Shown one piece after another: positions 9,143-18,769 of a stretch of DNA of 64,000 nt (positions are counted from its first letter, which is position 1; each line of letters opens with the position of its first letter). The notes beneath the pieces were generated by a model. It was given only the letters and a program-made list of their open reading frames with translations. It was not told the origin of the DNA and did not search any database. The DNA is from Winogradskyella schleiferi (GTDB lineage: Bacteria > Bacteroidota > Bacteroidia > Flavobacteriales > Flavobacteriaceae): NCBI RefSeq assembly GCF_013394655.1, contig NZ_CP053351.1, positions 62,001 through 126,000 of the forward strand, written 5' to 3'. A program made the translations under genes and the position numbers.

Positions 9143-10456
9143 CTAATCGTTTTTAGATGGCAAAATCCAATCATGATGCCTAAAATGGTGCCATTCCTCA
9201 TTAGCGAGATCCACTTTTGGGTCAATAAGCTGTTTTGAAGGTTTTCCGTTGACACTCACATAAGATTTTACAAACACTTTAACTGGGATTCCTTTTTTGG
9301 CAAAATCCTTTTTTAGGTGTTGTGAAAACTGCCAGATAACGTCGGGTTTTGTGCTGGCGCTACGTTGTTGTTTTTTAGTCAGATAATCACTTAGTTTTAT
9401 TGGAATCGCTTCATTTGTTTCGGCATTGACAACGTTGTAGGTCGTTCTGCCACTTTTGGAACGTAACATCATGCGCCATGAGAGGCGATGGCCTTCTTCG
9501 GTCCATAACACATCATCCTTAAAAAAGTGATGTCTTAACGGCAACCCAATTTGAATGATAAAATAAATAGAGAAAAACGTGATTAAAGCTGTTTTGTGTT
9601 TTGGAACAAGTATGTTGTTGGCTTTATATAAGGTTTTCTTTTTCAAAAATATATCACGAATCGTTTTAGGTTCAAAAAAGAATAAGCTAAAGGCTAAAGA
9701 CATGTATGGGAAAATACCAATTTGAAACACAAAAGAATTAAACAGATGAAAGAAGATGGACACGAAAAAAGCATATTTCCGAGTGGGCTTAAAAAGCAAT
9801 AAAGGAATAATTAAGCCATCAAACACAATACCGCCATACGATAATATATAATGTACTATTTTGTTTTGCAATAAGTCTCCAATTAAAATATAATTGGCCT
9901 TATTACGCATTAATATTTCCATTACAGAACCATCTAACCAATCTGGATAGAATTTTGCGGCAGAAGCATATGTATAAAGTATAAATAACTGAAATATAAA
10001 AACCCATTTGCACCAACTTGGCATTGAAATACTTTTAAGCGAAGGGTTTAGTTTTGCGTCGATAGAAGCATAACGATTGGCAGGTAACAACAGCATTAAA
10101 AAACTCAATAAAACTAATAAGTAATAGTGATTATTGTAAGATGATTTTTGCATGAGGTAAGTGGCTGTCCACATTAGGGCAAACATGAGCATGCTGAAGT
10201 GGTATTTGTAACCCAACATGATGAAGAGTCCAATTATTCCCATCACAAAATAATAAACGTACATCCATTCTCCAGGTAAGGGTTGCAGCCACTCGAAGCC
10301 TATGAAAGAAAATGTGAATTCTGGTTCTATTAAGGTTCGTCTTATCCAGCCAGTTGCAATGGCGCCAAAAGCTTCTAAAGCACACAACAATCCAAAAATG
10401 ATTCGAAATACTATAAGTCCAGAATTGTCTATATGTTTAAATAGGAATTTAGTCAT
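9143..10456 (-). CDS. HTTM-domain membrane protein (vitamin K gamma-carboxylase-like)
   Basis: A 437-residue polytopic protein. Several hydrophobic helices fill residues 10-320, and a soluble tail has RHHFFKDDVLWTEEGHRLSWR (helix-flanking residues about 310-330), the region conserved in horizontally transferred transmembrane domain proteins. The family is related to vitamin K-dependent gamma-carboxylase, but bacterial members usually have no proven activity. Its ATG overlaps the ribF stop by 8 bp, so the two are translationally coupled. Confidence 0.82.
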   Translation of the reverse strand: MTKFLFKHIDNSGLIVFRIIFGLLCALEAFGAIATGWIRRTLIEPEFTFSFIGFEWLQPLPGEWMYVYYFVMGIIGLFIMLGYKYHFSMLMFALMWTATYLMQKSSYNNHYYLLVLLSFLMLLLPANRYASIDAKLNPSLKSISMPSWCKWVFIFQLFILYTYASAAKFYPDWLDGSVMEILMRNKANYILIGDLLQNKIVHYILSYGGIVFDGLIIPLLLFKPTRKYAFFVSIFFHLFNSFVFQIGIFPYMSLAFSLFFFEPKTIRDIFLKKKTLYKANNILVPKHKTALITFFSIYFIIQIGLPLRHHFFKDDVLWTEEGHRLSWRMMLRSKSGRTTYNVVNAETNEAIPIKLSDYLTKKQQRSASTKPDVIWQFSQHLKKDFAKKGIPVKVFVKSYVSVNGKPSKQLIDPKVDLANEEWHHFRHHDWILPSKND

Positions 10457-11357
10457 TTGAAGCGTTTATAAAAACCTTAGCGTTCTCCATATCCTTTTTA
10501 AGCTGCATTTTTAAAGCATCAATACTTTCGAACTTTTCTTCACTTCTCAAGCGTTTTAGGAATTCGATTTTTAATTCTGAATTATAAATGTCTTTATCAA
10601 ATTTGAAAAAATGAACTTCAATAGAACGTGTTTTTCCATCAACGGTAGGGTTGGTGCCAATATTCATCATTCCGAAAATAGTCTTATCTTCAATTTTAGA
10701 TTTTACAACATAAACACCATCACTTGGAATAAGCTTATAGGGCGCTGTGATGTTAATATTTGCTGTTGGAAAATCGATAGTTCTTCCCAACCCTTTTCCT
10801 TTAACGACTGTACCAGTTATGAAAAAATTATAACCTAAGTATGAATTTGCTTTATCCACTTCGCCATGGTCTAGAGCGCTTCTGATTTTAGTGGAACTTA
10901 CAGTAACGTCTGCTATATCCTGTGCAGAGATCTCTTCGACCTTAAAATCATAAAGCTTGGCATAAGCTTTAAGATCGGTAATATTGGCGCTTCGGTTTTT
11001 TCCAAAATGATGGTCATAACCAATAACAATCTGTTTGGTGTTTAATTCATCTACCAAAATTTGTTTTACGTAATCTTTCGCTGAAAGATTTGCGAATTCC
11101 TTTGTAAACGTTTTAACAATAACCTCTCTAATTCCAAACGTTTTTAGCAATTCTACACGTTCTTCAATAGTATTTAACAACTTTATGGAATCATCTTTTT
11201 GAAGTACCATTCTAGGATGTGGAAACAGCGTTAACACCACAGGAAGATAACCATTGGATTCCGCAAGTTGCACCACTTGTTTTAAAATTTTTTGATGTCC
11301 TATGTGAACACCATCGAAGGTGCCTATGGTTGTTACTTTTGCTGAAGTTGAAGTCAA
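10449..11357 (-). CDS. ribF: Bifunctional riboflavin kinase/FAD synthetase
   Basis: A 302-residue enzyme that phosphorylates riboflavin to FMN and adenylates FMN to FAD. The N-terminal adenylyltransferase domain has the nucleotide motif TIGTFDGVHIGHQ (about residues 10-22). The C-terminal kinase domain has GLGRTIDFPTANI, with the conserved PTAN. The frame opens with TTG at 11355-11357 because an in-frame stop lies just upstream; relatives often carry a slightly longer N-terminus. It overlaps the HTTM gene. Confidence 0.94.
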   Translation of the reverse strand: MTSTSAKVTTIGTFDGVHIGHQKILKQVVQLAESNGYLPVVLTLFPHPRMVLQKDDSIKLLNTIEERVELLKTFGIREVIVKTFTKEFANLSAKDYVKQILVDELNTKQIVIGYDHHFGKNRSANITDLKAYAKLYDFKVEEISAQDIADVTVSSTKIRSALDHGEVDKANSYLGYNFFITGTVVKGKGLGRTIDFPTANINITAPYKLIPSDGVYVVKSKIEDKTIFGMMNIGTNPTVDGKTRSIEVHFFKFDKDIYNSELKIEFLKRLRSEEKFESIDALKMQLKKDMENAKVFINASND

Positions 11358-11429
11358 GCGTTATATTTTAGGGTTAGTGGGTATTCATTATTACTGTTCA
11401 AAAAACGTTAAGATGCGTTCATTATAAAG

Positions 11430-11437
11430 TATGTTTG
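11430..11437 (+). promoter_or_regulatory. Bacteroidota -7 promoter element TATGTTTG
   Basis: TATGTTTG matches the TAnnTTTG consensus and stands 48 bp before the protease start. The -33 element is not clear. It is the only plus-strand promoter candidate in the divergent ribF/protease gap. Confidence 0.5.
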
Positions 11438-11485
11438 ATAAAAAAGCCATAAATTCGAAAAATTTTAAATTTAACCCAAACATTT

Positions 11486-14400
11486 ATGAAAACAAAGCTA
11501 CATTTTGTTTTGGCATTATCTATATTTTTATCTGTATTTTCGGTAACAGCTCAGCAGAGTTATTGGCAGAAAACTAATAAAAATGATTTGAATAGTAATG
11601 GAGACAAAACCACTCTTAATCAAAAATTCTATGAAACTTACCATTTAGATATCGATGCTTTTAGAGCGCAGCTTGCTAATGCGCCTCTACGTTCTGCGTC
11701 AGTTTTATCTTCTAATTCTAAAATTTCACTTCCAGATAGAGAAGGAAATTTAGAACAATTTATAGTGGTTGAAACTTCGGTTTTGTCTGAAGAGTTAGCG
11801 CTAGAATATCCTAATATAAAAACGTATTTGGGTTTTAGTACGGAGAATCCTGGTACAAGAGTACGCTTTAGTGTTACGCCACAAGGTTTACAGAGTATGG
11901 TTACTAACCTAGATCAGCAAATGAACTTTTTAGTTCCATTAAGTAAAACAGATTCGTCCACTTATATAGTTTACAGTAGCGATGCGAGAACTGAAACTAT
12001 TGAAGATTTCGAATGTTTGACGGAAGCTGCCTTTTCAAGAACCGATAATGTTGATTTTGTGGGTAGAGATGCTGACGATCAAATACTAAGAACCCTTAGA
12101 ATAGCGATTTCTACCACTGCAGAATACACTAATTTTTGGGACGATGGCAATGCTGGAAATGGTGATGCTCAAGAAGACGCCTTAGCTCAGGTAGTTGCTT
12201 CTTTAAACCGGGTTAATGAAGTCTTTGAGGTGGATATGGCATTGACATTTACTTTAGTTTCAGGAACTGAAATTATATATCCAGAAGCAAGTTCAGATCC
12301 ATATACAAATGACTTGAATTCGCAATTACAAACAACACTCACAAGCACTATTGGAGAAGAAAATTATGATATAGGACATTTATTTCATTTTGATGATAAT
12401 AATGGTAATGCTGGTTGTATTGGATGTGTTTGTGAAGATGGCTCTAAGGGAAGCGGATTTTCTGCACATCAATTTACCGACAATGATGGTGGACCTTATA
12501 TGACAGATTTCTTCGACATTGATTACGTACCACATGAAATGGGCCACCAATTGGGAGCCAACCATACCTACTCTCATTTTTCTGAAGGTACTGGAGTAAA
12601 TATGGAACCAGGAAGTGGAACAACTATAATGGGGTATGCAGGCATAACCAGTAGTAATGTACAAAATCATTCCGATCCTTATTTTCATTATGCAAGTATT
12701 GCTCAAATTTTAAATACTTTAGATACTAATACTTGTTGGGTTGGTTCCGCGATTACAAATAATCCTCCAATTGCAGATGCTGGCTTGGACTATACGATTC
12801 CTTTAGGGACAGCTTTTGTGTTAAAAGGAGATGCAACAGATACAGATGGAAGTGATGTACTAACGTATTCTTGGGAGCAAATAGATGATGGCACTACCAA
12901 TTCTGGAAATTTTGGACCCGATAAAACTACTGGAGCCGTTTGGAGATCGAGACCACCAAGTACTTCTCCAGATCGTTATATGCCCATTATTGAACGCGTT
13001 ATTTCTGGACAATTAACAGAGATTAATCCTGATGTGACGGTAGATAATTCGTCTTGGGAAACGGTTTCGAATGTTGGTAGACCTTTGAATTTTGCTCTTA
13101 TTGTCAGGGACAGAAGTGAAGCGAACGGAGTAGGGCAAACACCGCAAAGTGATTTTGATTTTATGACGGTCTTGGTTGAAGATGCCGCAGGCCCTTTTAT
13201 AGTAACCTCGCAGACAACAAACGAAATTTGGGATGCAGGTTCTAACCAAACCATAACTTGGGATGTGGCCAATACAGATGGAGGTGCTGTTAATACGCCA
13301 ACCGTTAATATCTTGCTTTCAACAGATGGTGGTTATACCTATCCTTTCGTTGTGGCAACTGAAGTTCCTAACGATGGATCTCATAACATAACGGTACCGA
13401 TTATAGGAGGTGATTCTGCTACTGTTAGGGTAAAGGTGGAAGGCCATAATAATATTTTTTATGCAATAAATCCTACGAACTTAAGTATACAGGAATCAGA
13501 ATTTGTACTCAATGTTGCCGATAATGATTTAGATGTTTGTTCTCCAGATGATGCAGTATTTTCTTTTACGTATAATACTTTCTTAGGCTTTTCAGATGAA
13601 ACTACTTTTAATGCCTTAGGTTTACCAGCAGGTACAACGGCAACATTCTCACCTCCTACGGCAACTGCAGATGATACATCGGTTTCGGTTACTGTTGATG
13701 GAATTGGAAGCTTAGCTGCCGGCAACTATCCATTTAATTTGGTTGGAACTTCTGGTTCTTTAGCTAAAATAGCTGATGTAGAATTTAATGTATACAACAC
13801 TGATTTTTCTACATTAGATTTATTGACACCTATAGATGGATCTAACGATACTTCTGCAGATGCAGCGGTTTTTACTTGGGATGCAGATCCTAATGCAACG
13901 TCGTATGAAATTGATATCGCCACAGATGCAGCTTTCACTAATATTGTTGCAGGATCTGTGGTTGAAAATCCAACATTTACAGTTACAACTTTAAACATTA
14001 CAACATTGTACTTTTGGAGAGTTAGAAGCAATAATGATTGTGGTTCTGGTAATTATTCCCAATCGAGTTTTACAACCGCAAATATATCTTGTGCTACTTA
14101 TGATTCTTCAGATACGCCACTGAACATTCCGGATAATAATAATACTGGAGTAAATTCAATTATAAATGTGGCAACACCATCTATAGTAACGGACATTAAT
14201 GTTACTGTAAATGTATCCCATAATTGGATAGCGGATGTCACTTTAAAATTAATTGCACCGAACGGTACTGAAATTTTACTATCTGCTGAAAATGGTGGAA
14301 ATGGAGATGATTATTCTAACACTGTATTTGATGATGCAGCCATTACATCGGTAACTGCAGGTGCAGCACCTTTTACAAATAGTTTCCAACCCGAAGAAGA

Positions 14401-15448
14401 TTTATCACTGTTAAATGGCAGCATATCAAGTGGAGATTGGACCTTAAATGCATCTGACGACTTTCGATTTGTTGCAGGTACTTTAGACAGCTGGTCCATT
14501 GAAATATGCGGTGTTGAGCAACCTGATGATGATAATGATGGCATACCTAATGATTCGGATAATTGTCCGATGACAGCAAATTTTGACCAAGCAGATCTAG
14601 ATGGTGATGGTATAGGTGATGTTTGTGACGACGATATTGATGGTGATACTATTTTAAATACTAGTGATAACTGTCCTTTAAATTCCAATACGGATCAAGC
14701 TGATTCCAATAACAATGGAATTGGAGATGTATGTGATTTTGAGTGTAGTTTGACTTCAGCAACAGATACACCAATTGTGATTACTAATGTTGGGAATGTT
14801 ACTTATACATCTACAATAGCAATTACAGAAGATGGTGAGGTTTCTGACGTGAACGTCTTATTGAATATTCCACATACTTATACAGGCGATTTGGATATAT
14901 TCTTAACCAGTCCGAGTGGAACCCTTGTAGAATTATCAACTAATAATGGCGGTAGTGGTAATAACTATACAGATACTGTATTTGATGGAGAGGCTTCTAC
15001 ATCAATTACTTTTGCTTCCGCTCCATTTAATGGTAGTTTCTTGCCAGAAGATGATATTTCGGTTGTATATGGTGAACCAGCAGCAGGAGATTGGATTTTA
15101 ACAGTGGTCGATGTCGCAAACAATGATGGTGGATCTATTGATGAGTTTACTTTGGATTTATGCGTGCTACCAACATTATCTGTGAATGAGGTTTCTAATA
15201 ACACGGATTTCACAATTTATCCAAATCCAAATAATGGAACATTTAATATATCTATGCGTAATCCGCAATCAAATAAAATTGATATTACGGTTTATGATGT
15301 AAACGGAAGACGAATTTTTGAAGCACATTATGATTCTGCACAAATATTTGAAGAACAAATAAATCTGAACCAAGTTCAATCTGGAATGTATTTAATAGAA
15401 GTCAAAGATGGACTTCATACAGTTATAAAGAAAATTGTAGTAAACTAA
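11486..15448 (+). CDS. T9SS-secreted reprolysin-like zinc metalloprotease
   Basis: A 1320-residue extracellular protease. It has a signal peptide (about 1-23, ending VTAQ) and an M12-type metalloprotease domain with [11 protein letters not shown] at 350-360, where H350, H354 and H360 bind zinc and E351 is catalytic. PKD/Fn3-like segments follow (about 425-860). A first P/HomoB domain lies at about 870-1010, thrombospondin type 3 calcium repeats (DxDxDG words) at about 1012-1085, a second P domain at about 1090-1235 and a T9SS type A sorting domain ([11 protein letters not shown] onward) at the C-terminus. It is exported by the Sec and type IX systems and likely anchored or released at the surface. 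It stands alone on the plus strand. Confidence 0.92.
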   Translation: MKTKLHFVLALSIFLSVFSVTAQQSYWQKTNKNDLNSNGDKTTLNQKFYETYHLDIDAFRAQLANAPLRSASVLSSNSKISLPDREGNLEQFIVVETSVLSEELALEYPNIKTYLGFSTENPGTRVRFSVTPQGLQSMVTNLDQQMNFLVPLSKTDSSTYIVYSSDARTETIEDFECLTEAAFSRTDNVDFVGRDADDQILRTLRIAISTTAEYTNFWDDGNAGNGDAQEDALAQVVASLNRVNEVFEVDMALTFTLVSGTEIIYPEASSDPYTNDLNSQLQTTLTSTIGEENYDIGHLFHFDDNNGNAGCIGCVCEDGSKGSGFSAHQFTDNDGGPYMTDFFDIDYVPHEMGHQLGANHTYSHFSEGTGVNMEPGSGTTIMGYAGITSSNVQNHSDPYFHYASIAQILNTLDTNTCWVGSAITNNPPIADAGLDYTIPLGTAFVLKGDATDTDGSDVLTYSWEQIDDGTTNSGNFGPDKTTGAVWRSRPPSTSPDRYMPIIERVISGQLTEINPDVTVDNSSWETVSNVGRPLNFALIVRDRSEANGVGQTPQSDFDFMTVLVEDAAGPFIVTSQTTNEIWDAGSNQTITWDVANTDGGAVNTPTVNILLSTDGGYTYPFVVATEVPNDGSHNITVPIIGGDSATVRVKVEGHNNIFYAINPTNLSIQESEFVLNVADNDLDVCSPDDAVFSFTYNTFLGFSDETTFNALGLPAGTTATFSPPTATADDTSVSVTVDGIGSLAAGNYPFNLVGTSGSLAKIADVEFNVYNTDFSTLDLLTPIDGSNDTSADAAVFTWDADPNATSYEIDIATDAAFTNIVAGSVVENPTFTVTTLNITTLYFWRVRSNNDCGSGNYSQSSFTTANISCATYDSSDTPLNIPDNNNTGVNSIINVATPSIVTDINVTVNVSHNWIADVTLKLIAPNGTEILLSAENGGNGDDYSNTVFDDAAITSVTAGAAPFTNSFQPEEDLSLLNGSISSGDWTLNASDDFRFVAGTLDSWSIEICGVEQPDDDNDGIPNDSDNCPMTANFDQADLDGDGIGDVCDDDIDGDTILNTSDNCPLNSNTDQADSNNNGIGDVCDFECSLTSATDTPIVITNVGNVTYTSTIAITEDGEVSDVNVLLNIPHTYTGDLDIFLTSPSGTLVELSTNNGGSGNNYTDTVFDGEASTSITFASAPFNGSFLPEDDISVVYGEPAAGDWILTVVDVANNDGGSIDEFTLDLCVLPTLSVNEVSNNTDFTIYPNPNNGTFNISMRNPQSNKIDITVYDVNGRRIFEAHYDSAQIFEEQINLNQVQSGMYLIEVKDGLHTVIKKIVVN

Positions 15449-15469
15449 TTACGGTTTGAAAATTTGAAT

Positions 15470-15506
15470 AAGCCGTCTGAAATTTAATGATTTCAGACGG
15501 CTTTTT
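15470..15506. terminator. Bidirectional terminator
   Basis: A perfect 13-bp stem (AAGCCGTCTGAAA / TTTCAGACGGCTT) with an 8-nt loop, followed by a T run on the plus strand and preceded by A-rich sequence. It lies between the convergent protease and pth genes and can end both transcripts. Confidence 0.9.
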
Positions 15507-15514
15507 TGTTGGAT

Positions 15515-16147
15515 TCATTTACCGTTAAATTGATTCATGGTTGTATTAACGCCAGCCAAAGCAAACGATTTAATAAGTTCTGCCGAAATTTTTAAGCGTT
15601 CCTTAAGTTTAGCATTTTCATCTTCATTCCAGTTTCCCAAAACATAATCTACTTGTCTTCCTTTGCTGAATTCATCACTAATACCAAATCTAAATCGGTT
15701 GTATTTTACAGTTTGTAATTTATCTTGCGTGTCTTTTAAGCCGTTATGGCCTCCATCACTTCCTTTGGTTTTAAGGCGAAGTGACCCAAAGGGAAGATTT
15801 AGATCATCGGTCACAACTAACAAGTTTTCTAAAGGTATTTTTTCTTTTTCCAACCAATATTTTATGGCTTTTCCGCTGAGGTTCATGTAGGTACTCGGCT
15901 TTAAAAGAATAAGTGTTCTCCCTTTTATTTTCAATGTAGTAACATCCCCAAGTTTTACGGTTTCGAAGGTAATGTCATTGGATTCAGCTAAATGATCTAG
16001 AATTTTAAAACCGATATTATGTCTGGTATTGGTATATTTCTCGCCTATGTTTCCTAAGCCAACGATTAAGAATTTTTTCATTTTATCTTCTTCTCTGAGT
16101 TTGGCATGATTATTAAAGCCAAACCATTTTTTTAAAAAATTACACAT
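15515..16147 (-). CDS. pth: Peptidyl-tRNA hydrolase
   Basis: The enzyme releases tRNA from peptidyl-tRNA dropped by stalled ribosomes. Family motifs: FLIVGLGNIGEKYTNTRHNIGF near the start, with the catalytic histidine in RHNIGF, then LLKPSTYMNLSG and GSDGGHNGL. The long frame gives 210 residues; a second ATG at 16081 (residue 23, MKKFLIVGL) gives 188, closer to the usual length. The extra 22 residues are basic and hydrophobic and may be real in flavobacteria. Confidence 0.94.
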   Translation of the reverse strand: MCNFLKKWFGFNNHAKLREEDKMKKFLIVGLGNIGEKYTNTRHNIGFKILDHLAESNDITFETVKLGDVTTLKIKGRTLILLKPSTYMNLSGKAIKYWLEKEKIPLENLLVVTDDLNLPFGSLRLKTKGSDGGHNGLKDTQDKLQTVKYNRFRFGISDEFSKGRQVDYVLGNWNEDENAKLKERLKISAELIKSFALAGVNTTMNQFNGK

Positions 16148-16174
16148 GGTGCATTTTCAATTTTCGTAAAAATA

Positions 16175-16206
16175 AAAAAAGCATCCTAAAATAGAATGCT
16201 TTTAAA
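16175..16206 (-). terminator. rplY terminator hairpin
   Basis: AAAAGCAT / ATGCTTTT arms with an 11-nt loop stand just after the rplY stop on the minus strand, followed by a T run in that direction. They separate rplY from pth. Confidence 0.75.
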
Positions 16207-16226
16207 ATATTTGAAATAGATTTTAT

Positions 16227-16892
16227 CTATTCTTTTACTGCTGCAACATCATCAGTTTCAGTTGCTGGCACATCTCCTGCTTCAGTTCCTTCGTCTCCTT
16301 CAACTCCTTCTTCTTCATCTTCGTCGTCTGCATCAACGATAGCTAATCTACTACGTCTTACTTGACAAACAACCGTATTGTCTGGGTGGATTAAGCTATA
16401 ATCTTCATTTTGCAATTCAGAAATATAAACTTTATCCCCAATTTTCAACGGCGTAATATCAATTTCAATAAAATCCGGTAATTTAGATGGGATAGCTTTT
16501 ACTCTAAGCTTACGGTAAGGCATTCTAAGGTTACCACCATTCATTACACCTTTGGAAGAACCTACTGTTTTTACAGGAATTTCCATGGTAATGGTCTTGT
16601 TCTCATAGATTTCATAAAAATCTACGTGCATAATTCTGTCTGTTACAGGATGAAACTGAATGTCCTGCATTACTGCATTAAAACTGTCACCATTATCTAG
16701 GTTAATCACAACTGTATGCGCATTTGGTGTGTACACGAGTTTTGAAAACGCTAGCTCAGGCGAAGTAAAATGTACTGGCTTAGCTTCTCCTCCGTATAAT
16801 ACGCAAGGAACCTGACCAGCATTACGTAAGGCTTTAGTTGACTTTTTGCCCACGCTTTCTCTTTGAGATCCGTCGATTGTAATTGATTTCAT
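16227..16892 (-). CDS. rplY: 50S ribosomal protein bL25 (Ctc form)
   Basis: The protein binds 5S rRNA in the large subunit. The Ctc form has an N-terminal L25 domain ([20 protein letters not shown], with VPCVLYGG) and a C-terminal TL5 beta domain ending in a Glu/Asp-rich tail. The frame is open to 16979, but the ATG at 16890-16892 fits the family start; the upstream 29 residues have no support. It is 222 residues long from this start. It lies next to prs, a common pairing in Bacteroidota. Confidence 0.94.
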   Translation of the reverse strand: MKSITIDGSQRESVGKKSTKALRNAGQVPCVLYGGEAKPVHFTSPELAFSKLVYTPNAHTVVINLDNGDSFNAVMQDIQFHPVTDRIMHVDFYEIYENKTITMEIPVKTVGSSKGVMNGGNLRMPYRKLRVKAIPSKLPDFIEIDITPLKIGDKVYISELQNEDYSLIHPDNTVVCQVRRSRLAIVDADDEDEEEGVEGDEGTEAGDVPATETDDVAAVKE

Positions 16893-17106
16893 TTTTTTGA
16901 AATATTTGTTTATTAAAAATTTAATTCCCTCATTATGAGGATTGTTCTCTTTAACATATTCTGCTTTAGAGGGCTGCAAATTTAGACATATTATATGAAA
17001 ATACTAGCGTAATAAGACTATTTTTTATCTGGCTATATTTTTTTGAAGTTAAATAGACACTTTAGAGCCCGAAGTCTATGTGTGAATAGAGGGTTTAAGG
17101 CTGAAA

Positions 17107-18048
17107 TTACATCACAAACTTGTTACTAATAGACTCGTTATGATGCACATGATGCATGACTTCGGCGAATAGATTTGCACAACTTAAAACTTTCAATTTC
17201 TTACTTTCCTGCTTTAAAGGAATAGAATTGGTTACAATTAATTCTTCAAGTTTCGAATTTTCTAGTTTTTCATAGGCAGAACCAGATAAAATTGGATGGG
17301 TACAAATAGCTCTAACGCTCAATGCGCCACGTTCCATCATTAAATCTGCCGCTTTTGTCAATGTACCTGCTGTATCAACCATATCATCTACCAAAACTAC
17401 ATTTTTGCCAGTGACGTCTCCAATCAATTCCATGTGTGAAATGACATTAGCTTTTGCCCTTTGTTTATAGCAAATCACGACATCACTCTGTAAAGCTTTT
17501 GAGTAAGCGTAAGCGCGTTTAGAACCTCCCATGTCTGGAGAAGCAATGGTTAAATTATCTAAGTTTAAACTTTTTAAATATGGTAAAAATATAGTTGAGG
17601 CGAACAAATGATCTACAGGTCTTTCAAAGAAGCCTTGAATTTGATCGGCATGTAAATCCATAGTAATAATACGCGTTGCGCCAGCAGCTTCTAACATTTT
17701 TGCGACTAATTTTGCCGCAATTGGCACTCTAGGTTTGTCTTTTCTATCTTGTCTTGCCCAACCAAAATAAGGCATAACCGCAGTGATATGTCTTGCAGAA
17801 GCCCGTTTGGCAGCATCAATCATTAATAGCATTTCCATTAAATTTTTAGGACCAGGATGCGTGGATCCTATGATAAAAATCCGAGTGCCTCTAATCGATT
17901 CTTCGTATGAAGGCTGAAATTCGCCATCACTATAAGTGGATGTAATAACATTTCCGAGTTTAACGCCGTAGGCTTTCGTTATTTGTTCGGCAAGGTCGGT
18001 ACTTTGAGTGCAAGCAAAAAATTTTGCTTCTTTGATTTCGTGTGACAT
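17107..18048 (-). CDS. prs: Ribose-phosphate pyrophosphokinase
   Basis: A 313-residue class I enzyme making PRPP from ribose 5-phosphate and ATP for nucleotide, His and Trp synthesis. Seen are the flexible loop region (GWARQDRKDKPRVPI), the DLHADQIQGFF metal/substrate motif and the PRPP-binding loop VVLVDDMVDTAGT. It has no signal peptide. It is the last core gene before the tRNA-Leu locus and runs away from it. Confidence 0.97.
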   Translation of the reverse strand: MSHEIKEAKFFACTQSTDLAEQITKAYGVKLGNVITSTYSDGEFQPSYEESIRGTRIFIIGSTHPGPKNLMEMLLMIDAAKRASARHITAVMPYFGWARQDRKDKPRVPIAAKLVAKMLEAAGATRIITMDLHADQIQGFFERPVDHLFASTIFLPYLKSLNLDNLTIASPDMGGSKRAYAYSKALQSDVVICYKQRAKANVISHMELIGDVTGKNVVLVDDMVDTAGTLTKAADLMMERGALSVRAICTHPILSGSAYEKLENSKLEELIVTNSIPLKQESKKLKVLSCANLFAEVMHHVHHNESISNKFVM

Positions 18049-18151
18049 TGGATATCAGTTATTTAGTTGGTGTAGTCTCGGGATTATTAGTGTTTTCAAA
18101 TTTAGAGAATTATTTTACTACAAAAAGCATAAAACGTTGTAATTTTGATTG

Positions 18152-18178
18152 TTTGACAGAAATAATTTTCTATTTTTG
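18152..18178 (+). promoter_or_regulatory. Promoter for the tRNA-Leu locus
   Basis: TTTG at 18152-18155 and TATTTTTG at 18171-18178 match the Bacteroidota -33 and -7 elements on the plus strand. The expected start is about 18185, some 70 nt before the first tRNA sequence. Confidence 0.7.
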
Positions 18179-18256
18179 CATCCCTATAATTATTGGGACT
18201 AAATTGCAATGATCAATCGAAGATACGGTTGGGATTGCTATTTTCCAATTTTAATC

Positions 18257-18308
18257 GCTCAAGTGGCGGAATTGGTAGACGCGCTGGATTCAAAATCCAG
18301 ATTTGAGA
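18257..18308 (+). pseudogene. Truncated tRNA-Leu(CAA)
   Basis: The 5' half of a tRNA-Leu: acceptor strand GCTCAAG, D-arm GGAATTGGTAGACGCG and anticodon arm CTGGATTCAAAATCCAG with anticodon CAA. The variable arm, T arm and 3' acceptor are absent; the sequence changes to ATTTGAGAAGGAAAAAATAG. It is the scar of a deletion or recombination next to the intact copy. Confidence 0.75.
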
Positions 18309-18323
18309 AGGAAAAAATAGTAT

Positions 18324-18406
18324 GCCGAAGTGGTGGAATTGGTAGACACGATGGATTCAAAATCCATTGCTCACAAGGCTTGCGGGTTCGATTCCCGCCT
18401 TCGGTA
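18324..18406 (+). tRNA. tRNA-Leu (CAA anticodon)
   Basis: An 83-nt tRNA with acceptor GCCGAAG / CTTCGGT (first pair G-U) and discriminator A. The D arm has GGAATTGGTAGACACG, the anticodon arm TGGATTCAAAATCCA gives CAA, a short class II variable region follows, and the T arm is GCGGGTTCGATTCCCGC. CCA is not encoded. The sequence after it is accessory DNA, so the 3' end is the probable integration target of the mobile element. Confidence 0.95.
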
Positions 18407-18411
18407 CAAAA

Positions 18412-18441
18412 AAAGCTGAGATGAAAATCTCGGCTTTTTTT
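18412..18441 (+). terminator. tRNA terminator
   Basis: Stem AGCTGAGAT / ATCTCGGCT with one G-U pair, then seven T. It follows the tRNA by 8 nt. Between here and 18590 lies 150 bp with a doubled GGTACAACAT word and no gene that can be supported. Confidence 0.85.
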
Positions 18442-18590
18442 ATGACTTGGTACAACATAGGTACAACATTTTGTTATTTTGAAGACAACATTCTTATTGA
18501 TATTAAATCGTTTCATTTGTCATTTATCTTTATGAATTACCAAATAGGATAATAGATTCTGCCAAATCACAACCTTTTTTCTTCGGAAGG

Positions 18591-18769
18591 GAAGTTTATT
18601 ATCATACAATATACACGCAAGGTAAACTCGTAAAATACTTCCATCAAAAGACTACGGCATAAAGCCACCGCTTCTTCCACTACTCATTTATTCCGTTTCC
18701 TTTTGAGCCAAGATTTTATCTTCCGTTTGGTTTCTGCTCAAATATTGTTTAATCAAAAATTTGAGTATT
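18591..18769 (+). promoter_or_regulatory. Conserved leader, copy 1 (before parB)
   Basis: This 179-bp stretch recurs almost unchanged at 56141-56319 and in part at 20664-20817, each time ending at an ATG. Conserved words include GGTAAACTCGTAAAATAC, ATCAAAAGACTACGG, ATTCCGTTTCCTTTTGAGC and CTGCTCAAATATTGTTTAA. TTTGAGC (18702-18708) can pair with GCTCAAA (18736-18742). Its place before three starts suggests a shared promoter, operator or RNA leader. It has no coding frame. Confidence 0.7.

Noticed and set aside
12380..15213. Long antisense frames inside the protease gene
   Set aside because: Shadows of the repeated acidic codons on the sense strand; no start context or domain.
18209..18552. 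Frames across the tRNA genes
   Set aside because: They read through tRNA-Leu sequence and its terminator; no homology expected.
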